From: Propionibacteriaceae bacterium
GTDB taxonomy: Bacteria > Actinomycetota > Actinomycetes > Propionibacteriales > Propionibacteriaceae
Length of the DNA stretch: 64,000 bases
NCBI GenBank assembly: GCA_017306015.1
Contig: JAFKJK010000009.1
Span: 1 to 64,000, forward strand
Reading direction: 5' to 3'
The notes beneath the pieces are model-generated. The model was not told the DNA's origin and did not search any database. It was given only the letters and a program-made list of their open reading frames with translations. Below, piece after piece: positions 24,120 through 32,283 of the stretch. Numbering within the stretch: the first letter of the stretch is position 1; every line of letters starts with the position of its first letter. The position numbers were made by a program, and so were the translations under genes.

Positions 24120-24889
24120 CAGATCACTCCATATCCGAGGCTGAACCGCAGCCACAAGACGAGAACGAGGGCTGCCACGGCGACCATCAGCACCGCCAGG
24201 TCGGCGGGTCGCAGCTTCAGGTCGCGCATGGACGTCATCGAGTTGGTGGCACCGTAGCCCCGGTTCGTCATCGCGACCGCGAGGTTGTCGGCCAGCAGGA
24301 TCGAGTTGGTGATCAGCGGCACCATGATCGGCACGAACGAGACGATCTGGCCGATCGGGCCGGAGTCCTTCACCCGGGCGCCACGGGCCCGCTGCGCCTC
24401 GACGATCAGGTCCTTCTTCTTCGCCATCGTCGGGATGAACGAGATGGCCGTGGTGACCAGGATCGAGAGCCAGTACGGCGCGTGCACCTGGGCCATCACG
24501 GCGAGCAGGTCGTCGATCGGCGTACTGATGGTGAAGGCGTACGTCGCCGTCACCATCAGCAGGATCCTGGCGACGAAGTTCAGCCCGACCAGCAGACCGC
24601 CGAGGGTGGCCTGCAGGCCCCACACCGAGAACAGCACCTGGGAGAGCTCCGGACGGGTGAACTGGTTGCTGGCGACCATCGTCACCACCACGATCAGGAC
24701 CATCACCAGCAACAACGGCTGGACCATCGACCACAGGCCCCTCATCGGCGTCCCGGCCGCGACCAGCGCGGCGAGCAGCACGGCCAGCAGGACGGCGTTG
24801 AGCACCGGATCGGTGACCACGAACAGCGCCACCATGATCGCGACGAACACCGCGAGCTTCACCCGCACGTCGAGCCGCTCCAGCCTCAT
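24119..24889 (-). CDS. ecfT: ECF transporter transmembrane component EcfT
   Basis: Membrane scaffold of an energy-coupling factor importer. It has 256 residues, five to six hydrophobic segments, and the cytoplasmic coupling motifs ARG-like: AQRARGARV (around residue 175) and TNRGYGA (around residue 215), which contact the ATPases. ATG at 24889 overlaps the EcfA stop by four bases (ATGA) and its own stop overlaps the next start, so the operon is tightly coupled. Confidence 0.9.
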   Translation of the reverse strand: MRLERLDVRVKLAVFVAIMVALFVVTDPVLNAVLLAVLLAALVAAGTPMRGLWSMVQPLLLVMVLIVVVTMVASNQFTRPELSQVLFSVWGLQATLGGLLVGLNFVARILLMVTATYAFTISTPIDDLLAVMAQVHAPYWLSILVTTAISFIPTMAKKKDLIVEAQRARGARVKDSGPIGQIVSFVPIMVPLITNSILLADNLAVAMTNRGYGATNSMTSMRDLKLRPADLAVLMVAVAALVLVLWLRFSLGYGVI

Positions 24890-26613
24890 CGCGCGTCCGC
24901 CCTCGTCAGCGAGCCGACCAGGTGCCGGCCGAGTTCCGCCTCGTCCAGGAGGGGGGTGGCTCCGGGCCACAGCCGACGTCCCAACTCCACGGTCTGGGTC
25001 GTCGAGACTGCAGCGCGGGCCAGGACGTCGGTCCGGGCGAGGACGTCGGCCGTCGGTCCGTCGGCGAGGACGCGGCCGGCGTCCATCACCACCACCCGGC
25101 GCGCGTGGTGGGCGACGACGTCGATGTCGTGGGTGACCATGACGATCGTCGTTCCTGCGGCGTTCAGCCGGTCGATCAGGGCCATCATCGAGGTCACGCC
25201 GGCCCAGTCCTGGCCGGTGGTTGGCTCGTCCACGACCAGGATCTGCGGGCGGAGCGCGAGGATGGACGCGACCGCGATCCGCTGGCGCTCGCCCTTGCCG
25301 AGCGAGAACGGGTGCTCGTCGCGGACTCCTCCGAGGCCGACGAAATCCAGCACCTCGGTGACCCTGGCCTCGATCTCGCCGGCGTCGAGCCCGGCCATCT
25401 TCAGCCCGTAGCGGACCTCCTCCGCGACGGTGGTGCAGAAGATCTGGTGGTCGGGGTTCTGGAAGACGTAGCCGACGTGCCGGGCCAGCTCCCACGGCTG
25501 CAGGGTGCTGGCGTCGATCCCGTCGACGACCACCGAGCCCGAGGTCGGCTGGAGGATCCGGTTCAGGTGCTTGGCCAGGGTGGTCTTGCCGGCGCCGTTG
25601 CGTCCGACGAGCGCGACGTACTCGCCCGCCTCGATGGTCAGGCTCACCCCATCCAGGCCGCGGTGGCCGCCGGGGTAGGTGTGGACGAGGTCGCGGAGCT
25701 CGACGACGGGACGGCCGGACGTGGGCGCCACCGGCGCGGGATCGGGCGGGGCCGGCAGCCGGCTGCCGGCGAGCCGGCGGACCAGGGCCTCCAGGTCGTC
25801 GACGCCGAGCGGCACGTCGGCTGCGGGGACGAGCCCGGCACCGGCGAGCGCCGAACCGATGACGACGGCCGGCAGCGGCTTGACCAGGTTGGCTTCGACG
25901 AGGTCCAGGTCGCGGAAGAAGTCGCCCGGTCGGCCCTGCCAGCTCACCCGTCCGTCCTTGAGGACGACGAGTTCGTCGGCGCGCTGGACGACGTCGGAAC
26001 TGGCATGCTCGACGGCCACGATCGTGACATCGCCCGAGCGCCGCAGCGCGTCCACCGTCGCGTAGATCTCGTCGCGGCCGGCCGGGTCGAGTTCGGAGGT
26101 CGGCTCGTCCAGGCAGAGCACCCGCGGGTGCAGGGCGAGCACGCCGGCGATCGCCAGCCGCTGCTTCTGGCCGCCGGACAGCTGCGAGGTCTCCCGCTCC
26201 TCGAAGCCGGCCAGCTGCACCTGGGCCAGTGACTCACCGACCCGCCGGGTGATCTCGGCCCGTGGCACCAGGTAGTTGCGCGGGCCGAAGGCGACGTCCT
26301 CTGCGACGCTGCGGCCGAGGATCTGGCTCTCCGGATCCTGCAGGACCAGGCCGACGTGCTCGGTGATGGTCTGCACCCGGAAGCCGGACAGGCTCACCCC
26401 GTCGAGGTGGACCTCCCCGGACATGGTCCCCTCCTTGAGGTCCGGAACCACGCCGTTGAGGGTCATCAACAGGGTCGACTTGCCGGCACCCGTCGGGCCC
26501 ATCAGGACGGTGAAGCTGCCGGTCGGGAACCGGACGGAGACATCGTGAAGGACGTCGGCGTCAGCCTTCGGGTAGCGGTAGCTGACGCCGACCACCTCCA
26601 GTGAACGGTCCAT
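24886..26613 (-). CDS. ecfA: Fused ECF ATPase (EcfA-EcfA')
   Basis: Two ABC ATPase domains in one 575-residue chain. Domain 1 has Walker A GPTGAGKST (around residue 39) and signature LSGGQKQR. Domain 2 has Walker A GRNGAGKTT (around residue 340) and a degenerate signature LGKGERQR. The linker between them is Pro-rich. Both Walker B regions (VLCLDEPTSELDP and ILVVDEPTTGQDW) keep the catalytic glutamate. It powers the importer with EcfT and the S component encoded four bases upstream. Asymmetric signatures are usual for fused actinobacterial EcfA proteins. Confidence 0.93.
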   Translation of the reverse strand: MDRSLEVVGVSYRYPKADADVLHDVSVRFPTGSFTVLMGPTGAGKSTLLMTLNGVVPDLKEGTMSGEVHLDGVSLSGFRVQTITEHVGLVLQDPESQILGRSVAEDVAFGPRNYLVPRAEITRRVGESLAQVQLAGFEERETSQLSGGQKQRLAIAGVLALHPRVLCLDEPTSELDPAGRDEIYATVDALRRSGDVTIVAVEHASSDVVQRADELVVLKDGRVSWQGRPGDFFRDLDLVEANLVKPLPAVVIGSALAGAGLVPAADVPLGVDDLEALVRRLAGSRLPAPPDPAPVAPTSGRPVVELRDLVHTYPGGHRGLDGVSLTIEAGEYVALVGRNGAGKTTLAKHLNRILQPTSGSVVVDGIDASTLQPWELARHVGYVFQNPDHQIFCTTVAEEVRYGLKMAGLDAGEIEARVTEVLDFVGLGGVRDEHPFSLGKGERQRIAVASILALRPQILVVDEPTTGQDWAGVTSMMALIDRLNAAGTTIVMVTHDIDVVAHHARRVVVMDAGRVLADGPTADVLARTDVLARAAVSTTQTVELGRRLWPGATPLLDEAELGRHLVGSLTRADAR

Positions 26614-26617
26614 GCGG

Positions 26618-27142
26618 TCAGTTCAGCAGCTTGCTGTTGCGCACGGCGTAGTACGCCACGGCAGCGATGACCAGGTTCACGACGGACGCGATCAGCAGGG
26701 ACGGCACGGCGGCCGCGTACATCCCCCAGCCACCGATCGGCACCACGATCAGCCCCAGCACGACGCTGTTCAGCAGGGACGTGACGACGACCGCGACGAT
26801 CAACCAGGTGAGGCTCTTGCGTCCGAGCCACCGGAACACCAGCGCGCAGCCGCCCATGGCAAGCGCGATCACGATGTGGATCGGCAGGGTCAGCGGGAAG
26901 CCGACGATCGCGGAGGACAGCAGGTGGCCGATCGCGATCACGATGAAGCCGGTCAGGCCGCCGAAGGCGATCGCCGAGAAGAAGCCCGGGGCGGAGTCGA
27001 GCCCGATGGATCCGAGCGGGCTCGGGATCTTGATCAGCGACCCCACGGCGCTCAGCGCGATGAAGATCGCCATGATGGCGAGTTGGCGTGCGGAGACGGG
27101 CGACTTCTTCGCCTGGTCCGGTGCCTTGTCGGAAAGGGACAT
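26618..27142 (-). CDS. ECF transporter substrate-binding S component
   Basis: 174-residue, six-segment S component that gives the importer its specificity. A cytosolic N-terminal stretch is followed by the A-x-x-x-A-like ATPase-contact helix ARQLAIMAIFIALSAVG, then SPLGSIGLDSAPGFF and HLLSSAIVGFPLTLPIH. The pattern is reminiscent of CblT-type (alpha-ribazole) S components, which would agree with the CblS-like kinase in this operon, but the family match is from memory only. It starts two bases after the PfkB gene stop. Confidence 0.75.
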   Translation of the reverse strand: MSLSDKAPDQAKKSPVSARQLAIMAIFIALSAVGSLIKIPSPLGSIGLDSAPGFFSAIAFGGLTGFIVIAIGHLLSSAIVGFPLTLPIHIVIALAMGGCALVFRWLGRKSLTWLIVAVVVTSLLNSVVLGLIVVPIGGWGMYAAAVPSLLIASVVNLVIAAVAYYAVRNSKLLN

Positions 27143-27144
27143 CT

Positions 27145-28080
27145 CTACTCCTTCGTGGTTTGGGTGGAGAACTCGGCCAGGCGGGCGCGATCCGGGCCGG
27201 ATCGGGCGCCGCGTCGGGTGCAGGAGTCGGCGGCGACGGCGTTGGCCAGCCGCAGCGCATCGGGCAGGTCGAGGCCGTCGACGTAGCAGGACGCGAGCAG
27301 GGCGCCGGCGAAGGCGTCGCCGGCCCCGGTGGTGTCGACCGCGGCCACCGGCGTCCCGGGGATGCGGATCCGCTCTCCGCCGGCCACGGCGACCACGCCG
27401 TCGCCGCCGAGGGTCACCACGGCGACACCGTGGCAGCGAGACTCCAGGAAGCGCAGCCCGTCCTCGAGATCGTCGCTCCCGGCGAGGTCGGCGAGGCCTT
27501 CGCGGCAGGGCAGGAAGATCACCGCGTCGGCGGCCACGTCGAGGATGTCCTCGGTGGTGACGCCGAGCCCCCGCATGGTGTCCAGGCCGGTCTCCAGCCC
27601 GAAGACGACCGGGACGCCGGCACGCCGGGCTGCATGGACGCCGGCCAGGGCCGCGTCCCGGGGCGCCAGGTCGGTGTAGAACACGTCGGCGGCCTCGATC
27701 GCGGCCAGGTCGACCTCGTCGGCTGTGAAGGCAGCGAAGGCGTCGCCGAGGTCGAGCAGGATGAACCGGTCGCCGGCCGCGTCGACGACCACGGTGGTGC
27801 TGAGTGAGGTCCCGCCGGCCAGCGTCCGCATGCCCGACACGTCCACGCCTTCGGACCGCAGGCTGGCGAGGATCTGGGCTCCGAGCGCGTCGTCCCCCAC
27901 CTTGCCGAGGAATGCGCAGTCCGCGCCGAGCCGGGCCGCCTGGCAGATCACGTTGGTGCCGGAGCCGCCGGGCAGGAAGGCGCGGCTGGTCACGACGGCG
28001 AAGCCGTCCCGGCCGGGCAGCCTGTCGACCCCGACCAGGACGTCCATGGCCAGGGTGCCGAGGCCGACGATCCGGGCCAT
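27145..28080 (-). CDS. PfkB-family carbohydrate kinase
   Basis: Ribokinase-type kinase of 311 residues with the N-terminal GGSGTNVICQAARLG motif and catalytic DTTGAGDAFAGALL near residue 253. The ATG at 28080 overlaps the GntR stop (TGATG). In an operon with a glycohydrolase and an importer it could phosphorylate freed ribose or the intact nucleoside. It is not closely similar to the other PfkB kinase in this window at 20959. Confidence 0.88.
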   Translation of the reverse strand: MARIVGLGTLAMDVLVGVDRLPGRDGFAVVTSRAFLPGGSGTNVICQAARLGADCAFLGKVGDDALGAQILASLRSEGVDVSGMRTLAGGTSLSTTVVVDAAGDRFILLDLGDAFAAFTADEVDLAAIEAADVFYTDLAPRDAALAGVHAARRAGVPVVFGLETGLDTMRGLGVTTEDILDVAADAVIFLPCREGLADLAGSDDLEDGLRFLESRCHGVAVVTLGGDGVVAVAGGERIRIPGTPVAAVDTTGAGDAFAGALLASCYVDGLDLPDALRLANAVAADSCTRRGARSGPDRARLAEFSTQTTKE

Positions 28081-28799
28081 CACTTCCGCCTGAGCGTGAC
28101 GGAGTGACGGTACCGGTCGGGACGGATGGCGATCCGGCTGTACTCGATGGGACGGTCGGCCTTGTCGAAGCCGTGCCGGGCGATGATCAGCAGCGGCTCG
28201 CCGACCTTCACCTCGAGGTCGGCGGCCAGACGACTGTCGGCACGGGCGATTCCGAACGTGTCCTCGGTGGTCTGCACGATCAGGTTGAACGCCTGCTCCA
28301 GCTGGGCGTACAGCGACTGGCCGGCGAGGAGCTGGTCGAGGTCGTAGCCGGCGAACAGGTCGAGGGGCAGATAGGAACTGTTGGACGACACCGGGGTACC
28401 GTCCGCGGTCCGCACGCGCCGGAAGCACACCACGTCCGCGTCCTCTGGGATGCCGAGCGCTGCCGCGACCTCGGCCTGAGCCGTTTCCACGGTCAGCGAC
28501 TCCGACGTCCGCCCGGGAACGATGCCCTGGGCGAGCATCATCTGGGTGAAGCTCATCAGGGTGGCCGGACGGAGGCTGAGCCGCTGGGCGACGACGCGGG
28601 TGCCCATCCCGTGGATCACGGTCAGCAGCCCGTCCCCGACGAGTTCGTCCACGGCCTTGCGGACGGTGGTCCGGGAGACCCGGTAGCGCTGCTGCAGGTC
28701 GGGCTCGCTGGGAATGTAGGTCCCCGGCGGCCAGGCGCCGCTCTCGATCCGCGCGGCAATGTCGCGCTTCACCCGCAGATACAGCGACTCCGATGCCAT
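28080..28799 (-). CDS. GntR/HutC-family transcriptional regulator
   Basis: Probable local regulator of the ECF operon and its first gene. It has an N-terminal winged helix (SEPDLQQRYRVSRTTVRKAV, residues ~32-51) and a C-terminal UTRA ligand-binding domain (from ~residue 85, ending SRIAIRPDRYRHSVTL). ATG at 28799 gives 239 residues and is preceded by a GGGATG sequence at 8-10 bases. Two in-frame codons extend it to 28805. An AT-poor repeat TCGTCACGACGTCACGA just upstream (~28811-28827) may be its operator. Confidence 0.88.
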   Translation of the reverse strand: MASESLYLRVKRDIAARIESGAWPPGTYIPSEPDLQQRYRVSRTTVRKAVDELVGDGLLTVIHGMGTRVVAQRLSLRPATLMSFTQMMLAQGIVPGRTSESLTVETAQAEVAAALGIPEDADVVCFRRVRTADGTPVSSNSSYLPLDLFAGYDLDQLLAGQSLYAQLEQAFNLIVQTTEDTFGIARADSRLAADLEVKVGEPLLIIARHGFDKADRPIEYSRIAIRPDRYRHSVTLRRK

Positions 28800-28956
28800 C
28801 AGCACATCCCGTCGTCACGACGTCACGATGTCTCAGGATGAGACCGAACAGATCGACCTGTCAAGGGATTCGTCTGAACGGTTCCAGGCGGAGCGGCTCG
28901 GCGGCCTGTCGTCGTTTGGTGCTCGCGGTCGCGAAGATGCGACAATGTCGTGCCGC

Positions 28957-29029
28957 GGGGCATTAGCTCAGCTGGTAGAGCACCTGCTTTGCAAGCAGGG
29001 GGTCAGGGGTTCGAGTCCCCTATGCTCCA
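28957..29029 (+). tRNA. tRNA-Ala(TGC)
   Basis: A 73-base cloverleaf: acceptor GGGGCAT/ATGCTCC with one G-T pair, D arm TTAGCTCAGCTGGTAGAGC, anticodon stem CCTGC/GCAGG around loop TTTGCAA with anticodon TGC at 28990-28992, and T arm GGGGTTCGAGTCCCC. The discriminator is A, and CCA is not encoded as a complete tail. The D-arm and T-arm consensus bases are intact. Confidence 0.97.
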
Positions 29030-29173
29030 CCCCGTCCGGCCTTGTCAGGGCCGTTTTGCCCTCGCCCAGCCAGCCAATGACATCGTCCTGAGACCGTGGC
29101 CAAGTCCGCCGTGCCGACGACCCTTCCGGCCGGCCGCTGGTGGCCGCGGCTACCAGCGTCGCGGTGCGGCCGG

Positions 29174-29611
29174 TCAGCCTCGTCGCCCGGCTCGTTCGGA
29201 GAACTCGTCGAGGATGTCGATGACGTCGCGGGCCAGCCAGATCCGGTCGCGTCGGCGATCGGTCGCCTCGGACAGGATGCCGACGTCCACGGCCTGGTCG
29301 ACCGCCCGCCGGGCCGCGGTGCCGGACACACCAAGCGTCTGCTGCACGTAGGCGATGTTGACGGCCGGCTGCCCGATCAGGGCGTTCAGCAGATTCCGGC
29401 CGGCCGATCCAGCCCTGGAGGGCATCGTCTTCGCCCATCCGCTGCGGAGTTCGTAGAGGGTGTCGACGAGCCACCTGCCGTGACCGGCCGCCCGCTGGCT
29501 GGCCTCACAGACCTGCTGGACGATGCTCGTCATGTCCCCGGCGCGGTAGGCGGTGAGGCTGGCGAAGTAGGCGTCGGTGCCGGTGAGGAGCCCGGCCGAA
29601 ATGCGGATTGG
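29174..29611 (-). pseudogene. Fic-family protein, C-terminal remnant
   Basis: The minus strand reads IRISAGLLTGTDAYFASLTAYRAGD and then the ~119-residue C-terminal winged-helix part of a Fic (AMP-transferase) protein, ending DILDEFSERAGRRG. The Fic domain itself, with its HPFxxGNGR loop, is missing: an in-frame stop lies just upstream of 29611 and unrelated sequence follows. A start at 29533 could express a 119-residue DNA-binding fragment. The position 144 bases from tRNA-Ala is suggestive of past integration or excision. Confidence 0.7.
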
Positions 29612-29708
29612 ATCAGGACAGTGCCGTCAAGCACTTCCCCCCTGGTCGCCGAACTGGCACCTCCGTTCGAGCTGAACGGCTCCCCCGCCCGCGGAGTAGG
29701 TTGGGTCC

Positions 29709-30101
29709 GTGCTACCTGAGGGCTACCTGGACGCGTTGCGGGACGAGCTCGCGCCGTTCGGTCTCGAGTACGGCTCCGTCGCCGACGGGCCTGGGGTGAC
29801 CGAGGTCGTGTTCACCGCCGACCCGGAGTCCTTCGTCCGCGCGCACCCGTGGCTGGGCATCGAGGAGTCCTACGGCCGGACCTGGCCGCCGGCACAACTC
29901 GAACTGCGGCTCCGGTTCGACCGCGGCGACCCCACCCAGGTGGAGTTCGAGACGCTCGACCTGCTTGCCGAGACCGCGTCGACCGACAGCGCGCTGCGCG
30001 ACCGGCTGAACACCCTCCACGACCCCGCCGACCAAGCCGCCGCCGTCGGCCAGGCGCTCGCCGAAGCCCTCGCCGAGCCCGAGGAGGCGGAGGCCTTCTA
30101 G
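29709..30101 (+). CDS. Hypothetical protein, 130 residues
   Basis: I recognise no family. The protein is acidic and soluble, with no signal or membrane segment, and begins LPEGYLDALRDELAPFGLEYG from a GTG at 29709. A central PPAQLELRLRFDRGDPTQVEFETLDLL strand-rich part is followed by an Ala/Glu-rich helical tail. Codon use matches the neighbours. No ribosome site is strong. Confidence 0.55.
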   Translation: MLPEGYLDALRDELAPFGLEYGSVADGPGVTEVVFTADPESFVRAHPWLGIEESYGRTWPPAQLELRLRFDRGDPTQVEFETLDLLAETASTDSALRDRLNTLHDPADQAAAVGQALAEALAEPEEAEAF

Positions 30102-30150
30102 ACCGGGCGCGCGCTCGGCCGACCGTGAGCGAGACGGCCGTCCGGGATCC

Positions 30151-30270
30151 TCAGCGGACGTGATCGGTGGCGGACGCCCAGACCCGGGCGTTCTCCTGCT
30201 TCTGCTGCCAGGCCCGCCAGGCAAGCACCACCGCTCCGGCCAGCGCGATCATCATGAGCAGCTTTCGCAT
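30151..30270 (-). CDS. DLW-39 family micro-protein
   Basis: 39-residue protein with one N-terminal hydrophobic segment (KLLMMIALAGAVVLAW) and the family ending WASATDHVR, where the type sequence has a DLW..ATD pattern. The exact length of 39 gives the family its name. It is usually found in actinobacteria close to gyrA, DUF3566 and the tRNA-Ile/tRNA-Ala genes; here tRNA-Ala is 1.1 kb away. Function unknown. ATG at 30270 follows a GGGACCGAGG stretch. Confidence 0.8.
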   Translation of the reverse strand: MRKLLMMIALAGAVVLAWRAWQQKQENARVWASATDHVR

Positions 30271-30287
30271 CGGTTCCTCGGTCCCTT

Positions 30288-31178
30288 TCAGCGTGGCAGG
30301 AAGGCGGCGGCGCCATACGCCGCGGTAGCGGTGAGGTTCGGCTCGGCCAGCGCCGCGGTCAGGATGCCCAGCGCCCCGACCTCCGGCACGACGGCATCGC
30401 CGTCGACGACTGTCGTCAGCGGCCAGATCCGGATCTCGCTCGCCCGAACGCTGGAGGCCATCAGGGTCTGGGCGATCACCTCGCTGGTGAGGCCGGCATC
30501 GATCCGGGTGCAGTGGCTCGCCGCCCGGATCGCGTCCACGGGGACGGCGAGCGCGGGCATGCCGAGGCTCGGCTCAGCGCTGACCAGGGTGGCCCGCAGC
30601 AGGGCCGCGGCCGCGGTCGACGGCTGGTCGGAGTCGCGGACGGCAGCCACGGCAGCCGCGCCATCGAGCTCCTGACCGTCCAGCTGGACGCCGCCGACGG
30701 CGTCCACGACGTCCGCGAAGCCGGCCAGGTCGACCTGGATCAGGTGGTCGACGCGGCTGCCGGTGAGCCTCTCGACAGCCCGGGCGGTCAGCATCGGGTC
30801 GGCGGCGAAGCTGGAGGCCAGCGTGTGCTCCTCGCCGGCAGCGAGCCGGAGAGCGGCGGGAACGGCGATCAGCGTGAGATTGCGGCGGCTCGCCGAGAGA
30901 TTGGCCACCACGACGGCCTGCAGTCCGCCGTTGTCGGTGACGGCCACGAGGACGTTCATTGCCGACGTGCCGTCCGGCGCCGTCGCCGAGGATGGCCGTC
31001 CGACGTAGTCAGGAAGGGGTTCGGAGTGTTTGAGCGCGGCCGCGCTGTCGGCGATCCGGTTGATGTACAGCGCCACCAGCGCCGCGCCCACGACCCCGAG
31101 GACGGCGATGCCGACCAGCGCGACGAAGGCGCCGCGCTCGATCAACTGCCGCCTGTTGGCGGACGCCACCGGTCCCAT
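30288..31178 (-). CDS. Degenerate LytR-CpsA-Psr-like membrane-anchored protein
   Basis: One N-terminal membrane segment (residues ~15-40) and an extracellular part resembling an LCP domain: SAMNVLVAVTD, a run equivalent to the usual 'message to IP' strand (RNLTLIAVPAAL) and VDHLIQVDLAGFADVVDAVGGVQLDG. The acidic and arginine residues that bind the polyprenyl pyrophosphate in true LCP ligases (DSR and RSDT motifs) are absent, so enzyme activity is doubtful. Length 296 residues. It is divergent from the sigma-like gene at 31484. It could be an inactive regulator or binding protein of cell-wall assembly. Confidence 0.6.
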   Translation of the reverse strand: MGPVASANRRQLIERGAFVALVGIAVLGVVGAALVALYINRIADSAAALKHSEPLPDYVGRPSSATAPDGTSAMNVLVAVTDNGGLQAVVVANLSASRRNLTLIAVPAALRLAAGEEHTLASSFAADPMLTARAVERLTGSRVDHLIQVDLAGFADVVDAVGGVQLDGQELDGAAAVAAVRDSDQPSTAAAALLRATLVSAEPSLGMPALAVPVDAIRAASHCTRIDAGLTSEVIAQTLMASSVRASEIRIWPLTTVVDGDAVVPEVGALGILTAALAEPNLTATAAYGAAAFLPR

Positions 31179-31483
31179 TCACTCCCTCTCGGCCGACACA
31201 GCCAGCCTAGGAGGTCGGGCCAAGAAGCGGTGCGGAATGGCACCAGAGGGCCACCGGATATCCGGGTGGCCCTCTGGGCGTCGAATCGGTGGGGCGCCGG
31301 TCTCCCACCAAGTCCGGGTGAATACGTTTCAATGCTAGTCGCACGAGGTTTGTCGTCGCTCAGTTTGGGCCACATCGTTGCCGAATCGTTAGCTGACGAC
31401 CGAGTCCGGCGTCCCGAGCCCGGACAACACCGCCGATCCTGCCGACAACACCGCCGTCAACACGAGGACGCGACGCTGGCCTG
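31179..31483. other. Divergent intergenic region with a hairpin
   Basis: 305 bases between the LCP-like gene and the sigma-like gene. Apart from the hairpin at 31243-31277 I see no gene. An AT-richer patch around 31318-31345 (aatacgtttcaatgctag) is the likeliest promoter zone. Confidence 0.5.
31243..31277. terminator. Strong hairpin upstream of the LCP-like gene
   Basis: CCAGAGGGCCACC pairs perfectly with GGTGGCCCTCTGG across a nine-base loop that itself contains GGATATCC. It resembles an intrinsic terminator but lies between divergent genes, so it may instead be a leader hairpin or attenuator of the minus-strand LCP-like gene. Confidence 0.55.
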
Positions 31484-32116
31484 GTGCGAGCGACCCTGAC
31501 CGAACTGAACGCCGAGTGGACCGAGTTGGTGGCCACGTCCACCCGGCCGGTCGCGGACTGGGTGTCCCGCTGTCCGCAGCTTCGGCCGGCGGCCGACCTC
31601 GACGGCCTGCTGGACGTGATCAGGGCCGATCCGGACGCGGCGATGGGGGCGCTCCTTGGTCTCGGCCGGGACGGGGACCAGCTGGCGTGGCGGGTCGTGC
31701 TCCAGGCGATGCTGGGCACGGTGGTGCTGCTGTGCCGGCGGCGTCCCGACCGTTTCGACGAGGCGGTCTCCGAGCTCTGGCTCGCCATCGCCGACTATCC
31801 GCTGCACCGGCGTCCCCGCAGCATCCCCGCGAACCTGAGCTGGACCGTGCGCCGGTGGTTCGCGGAGCCGTCCGCGTTGGAGCCGGCGCCCGGGACGCCC
31901 GAGCCGGACGCAACGGCAGAGGACACCCTGCGCGCCGCCCGGAGGCTGAAGCTGATCGACGCCCAGACCCACCGCACGCTCTGGCTGGTGTACGTCGCCG
32001 GCCTCACCAGCGCCAGGGCGGCCGACGAACTCGGCACCACGCCGGAGCTGGTCCGCTACCGCTGCAGCCGAACCCTGCGCCGGCTCGCGGGCTACGCGGA
32101 ACTGCTCTCCGCCTGA
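31484..32116 (+). CDS. Sigma-factor-like helix-turn-helix protein
   Basis: 210 residues. The C-terminal 70 residues (LKLIDAQTHRTLWLVYVAGLTSARAADELGTTPELVRYRCSRTLRRL in segments) have the shape of a sigma-70 region 4 helix-turn-helix. The N-terminal part is helical and could be a diverged region 2 (FDEAVSELWLAIADYP). There is no clear region 2.4 or region 3. The GTG start at 31484 is uncertain. It could be an ECF-type sigma or a one-component regulator. Confidence 0.55.
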   Translation: MRATLTELNAEWTELVATSTRPVADWVSRCPQLRPAADLDGLLDVIRADPDAAMGALLGLGRDGDQLAWRVVLQAMLGTVVLLCRRRPDRFDEAVSELWLAIADYPLHRRPRSIPANLSWTVRRWFAEPSALEPAPGTPEPDATAEDTLRAARRLKLIDAQTHRTLWLVYVAGLTSARAADELGTTPELVRYRCSRTLRRLAGYAELLSA

Positions 32117-32283
32117 GCAGCACCAACGGCGACCATCCTTGGCCGCCATCTGTGCCCGGTCGTTCGCGGTCGCGTCCGCCCAAAGCCCGCGCACGGGGCC
32201 GACACCGCTCTCATCGAGACTGGCCCCGACGCCGGACGAGTGCGAGACTAGGGCTTCCGTACGGCAACGACGGGAGGTCGCGG

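Noticed and set aside
22119..24257. A 712-codon open frame on the plus strand
   Set aside because: It lies across the ribosylglycohydrolase and CblS-like genes, is Arg/Pro/Thr rich, and shows no family motif or ribosome site.
28900..29110. A second tRNA gene (tRNA-Ile) next to tRNA-Ala
   Set aside because: No second cloverleaf was found within 500 bases on either strand.
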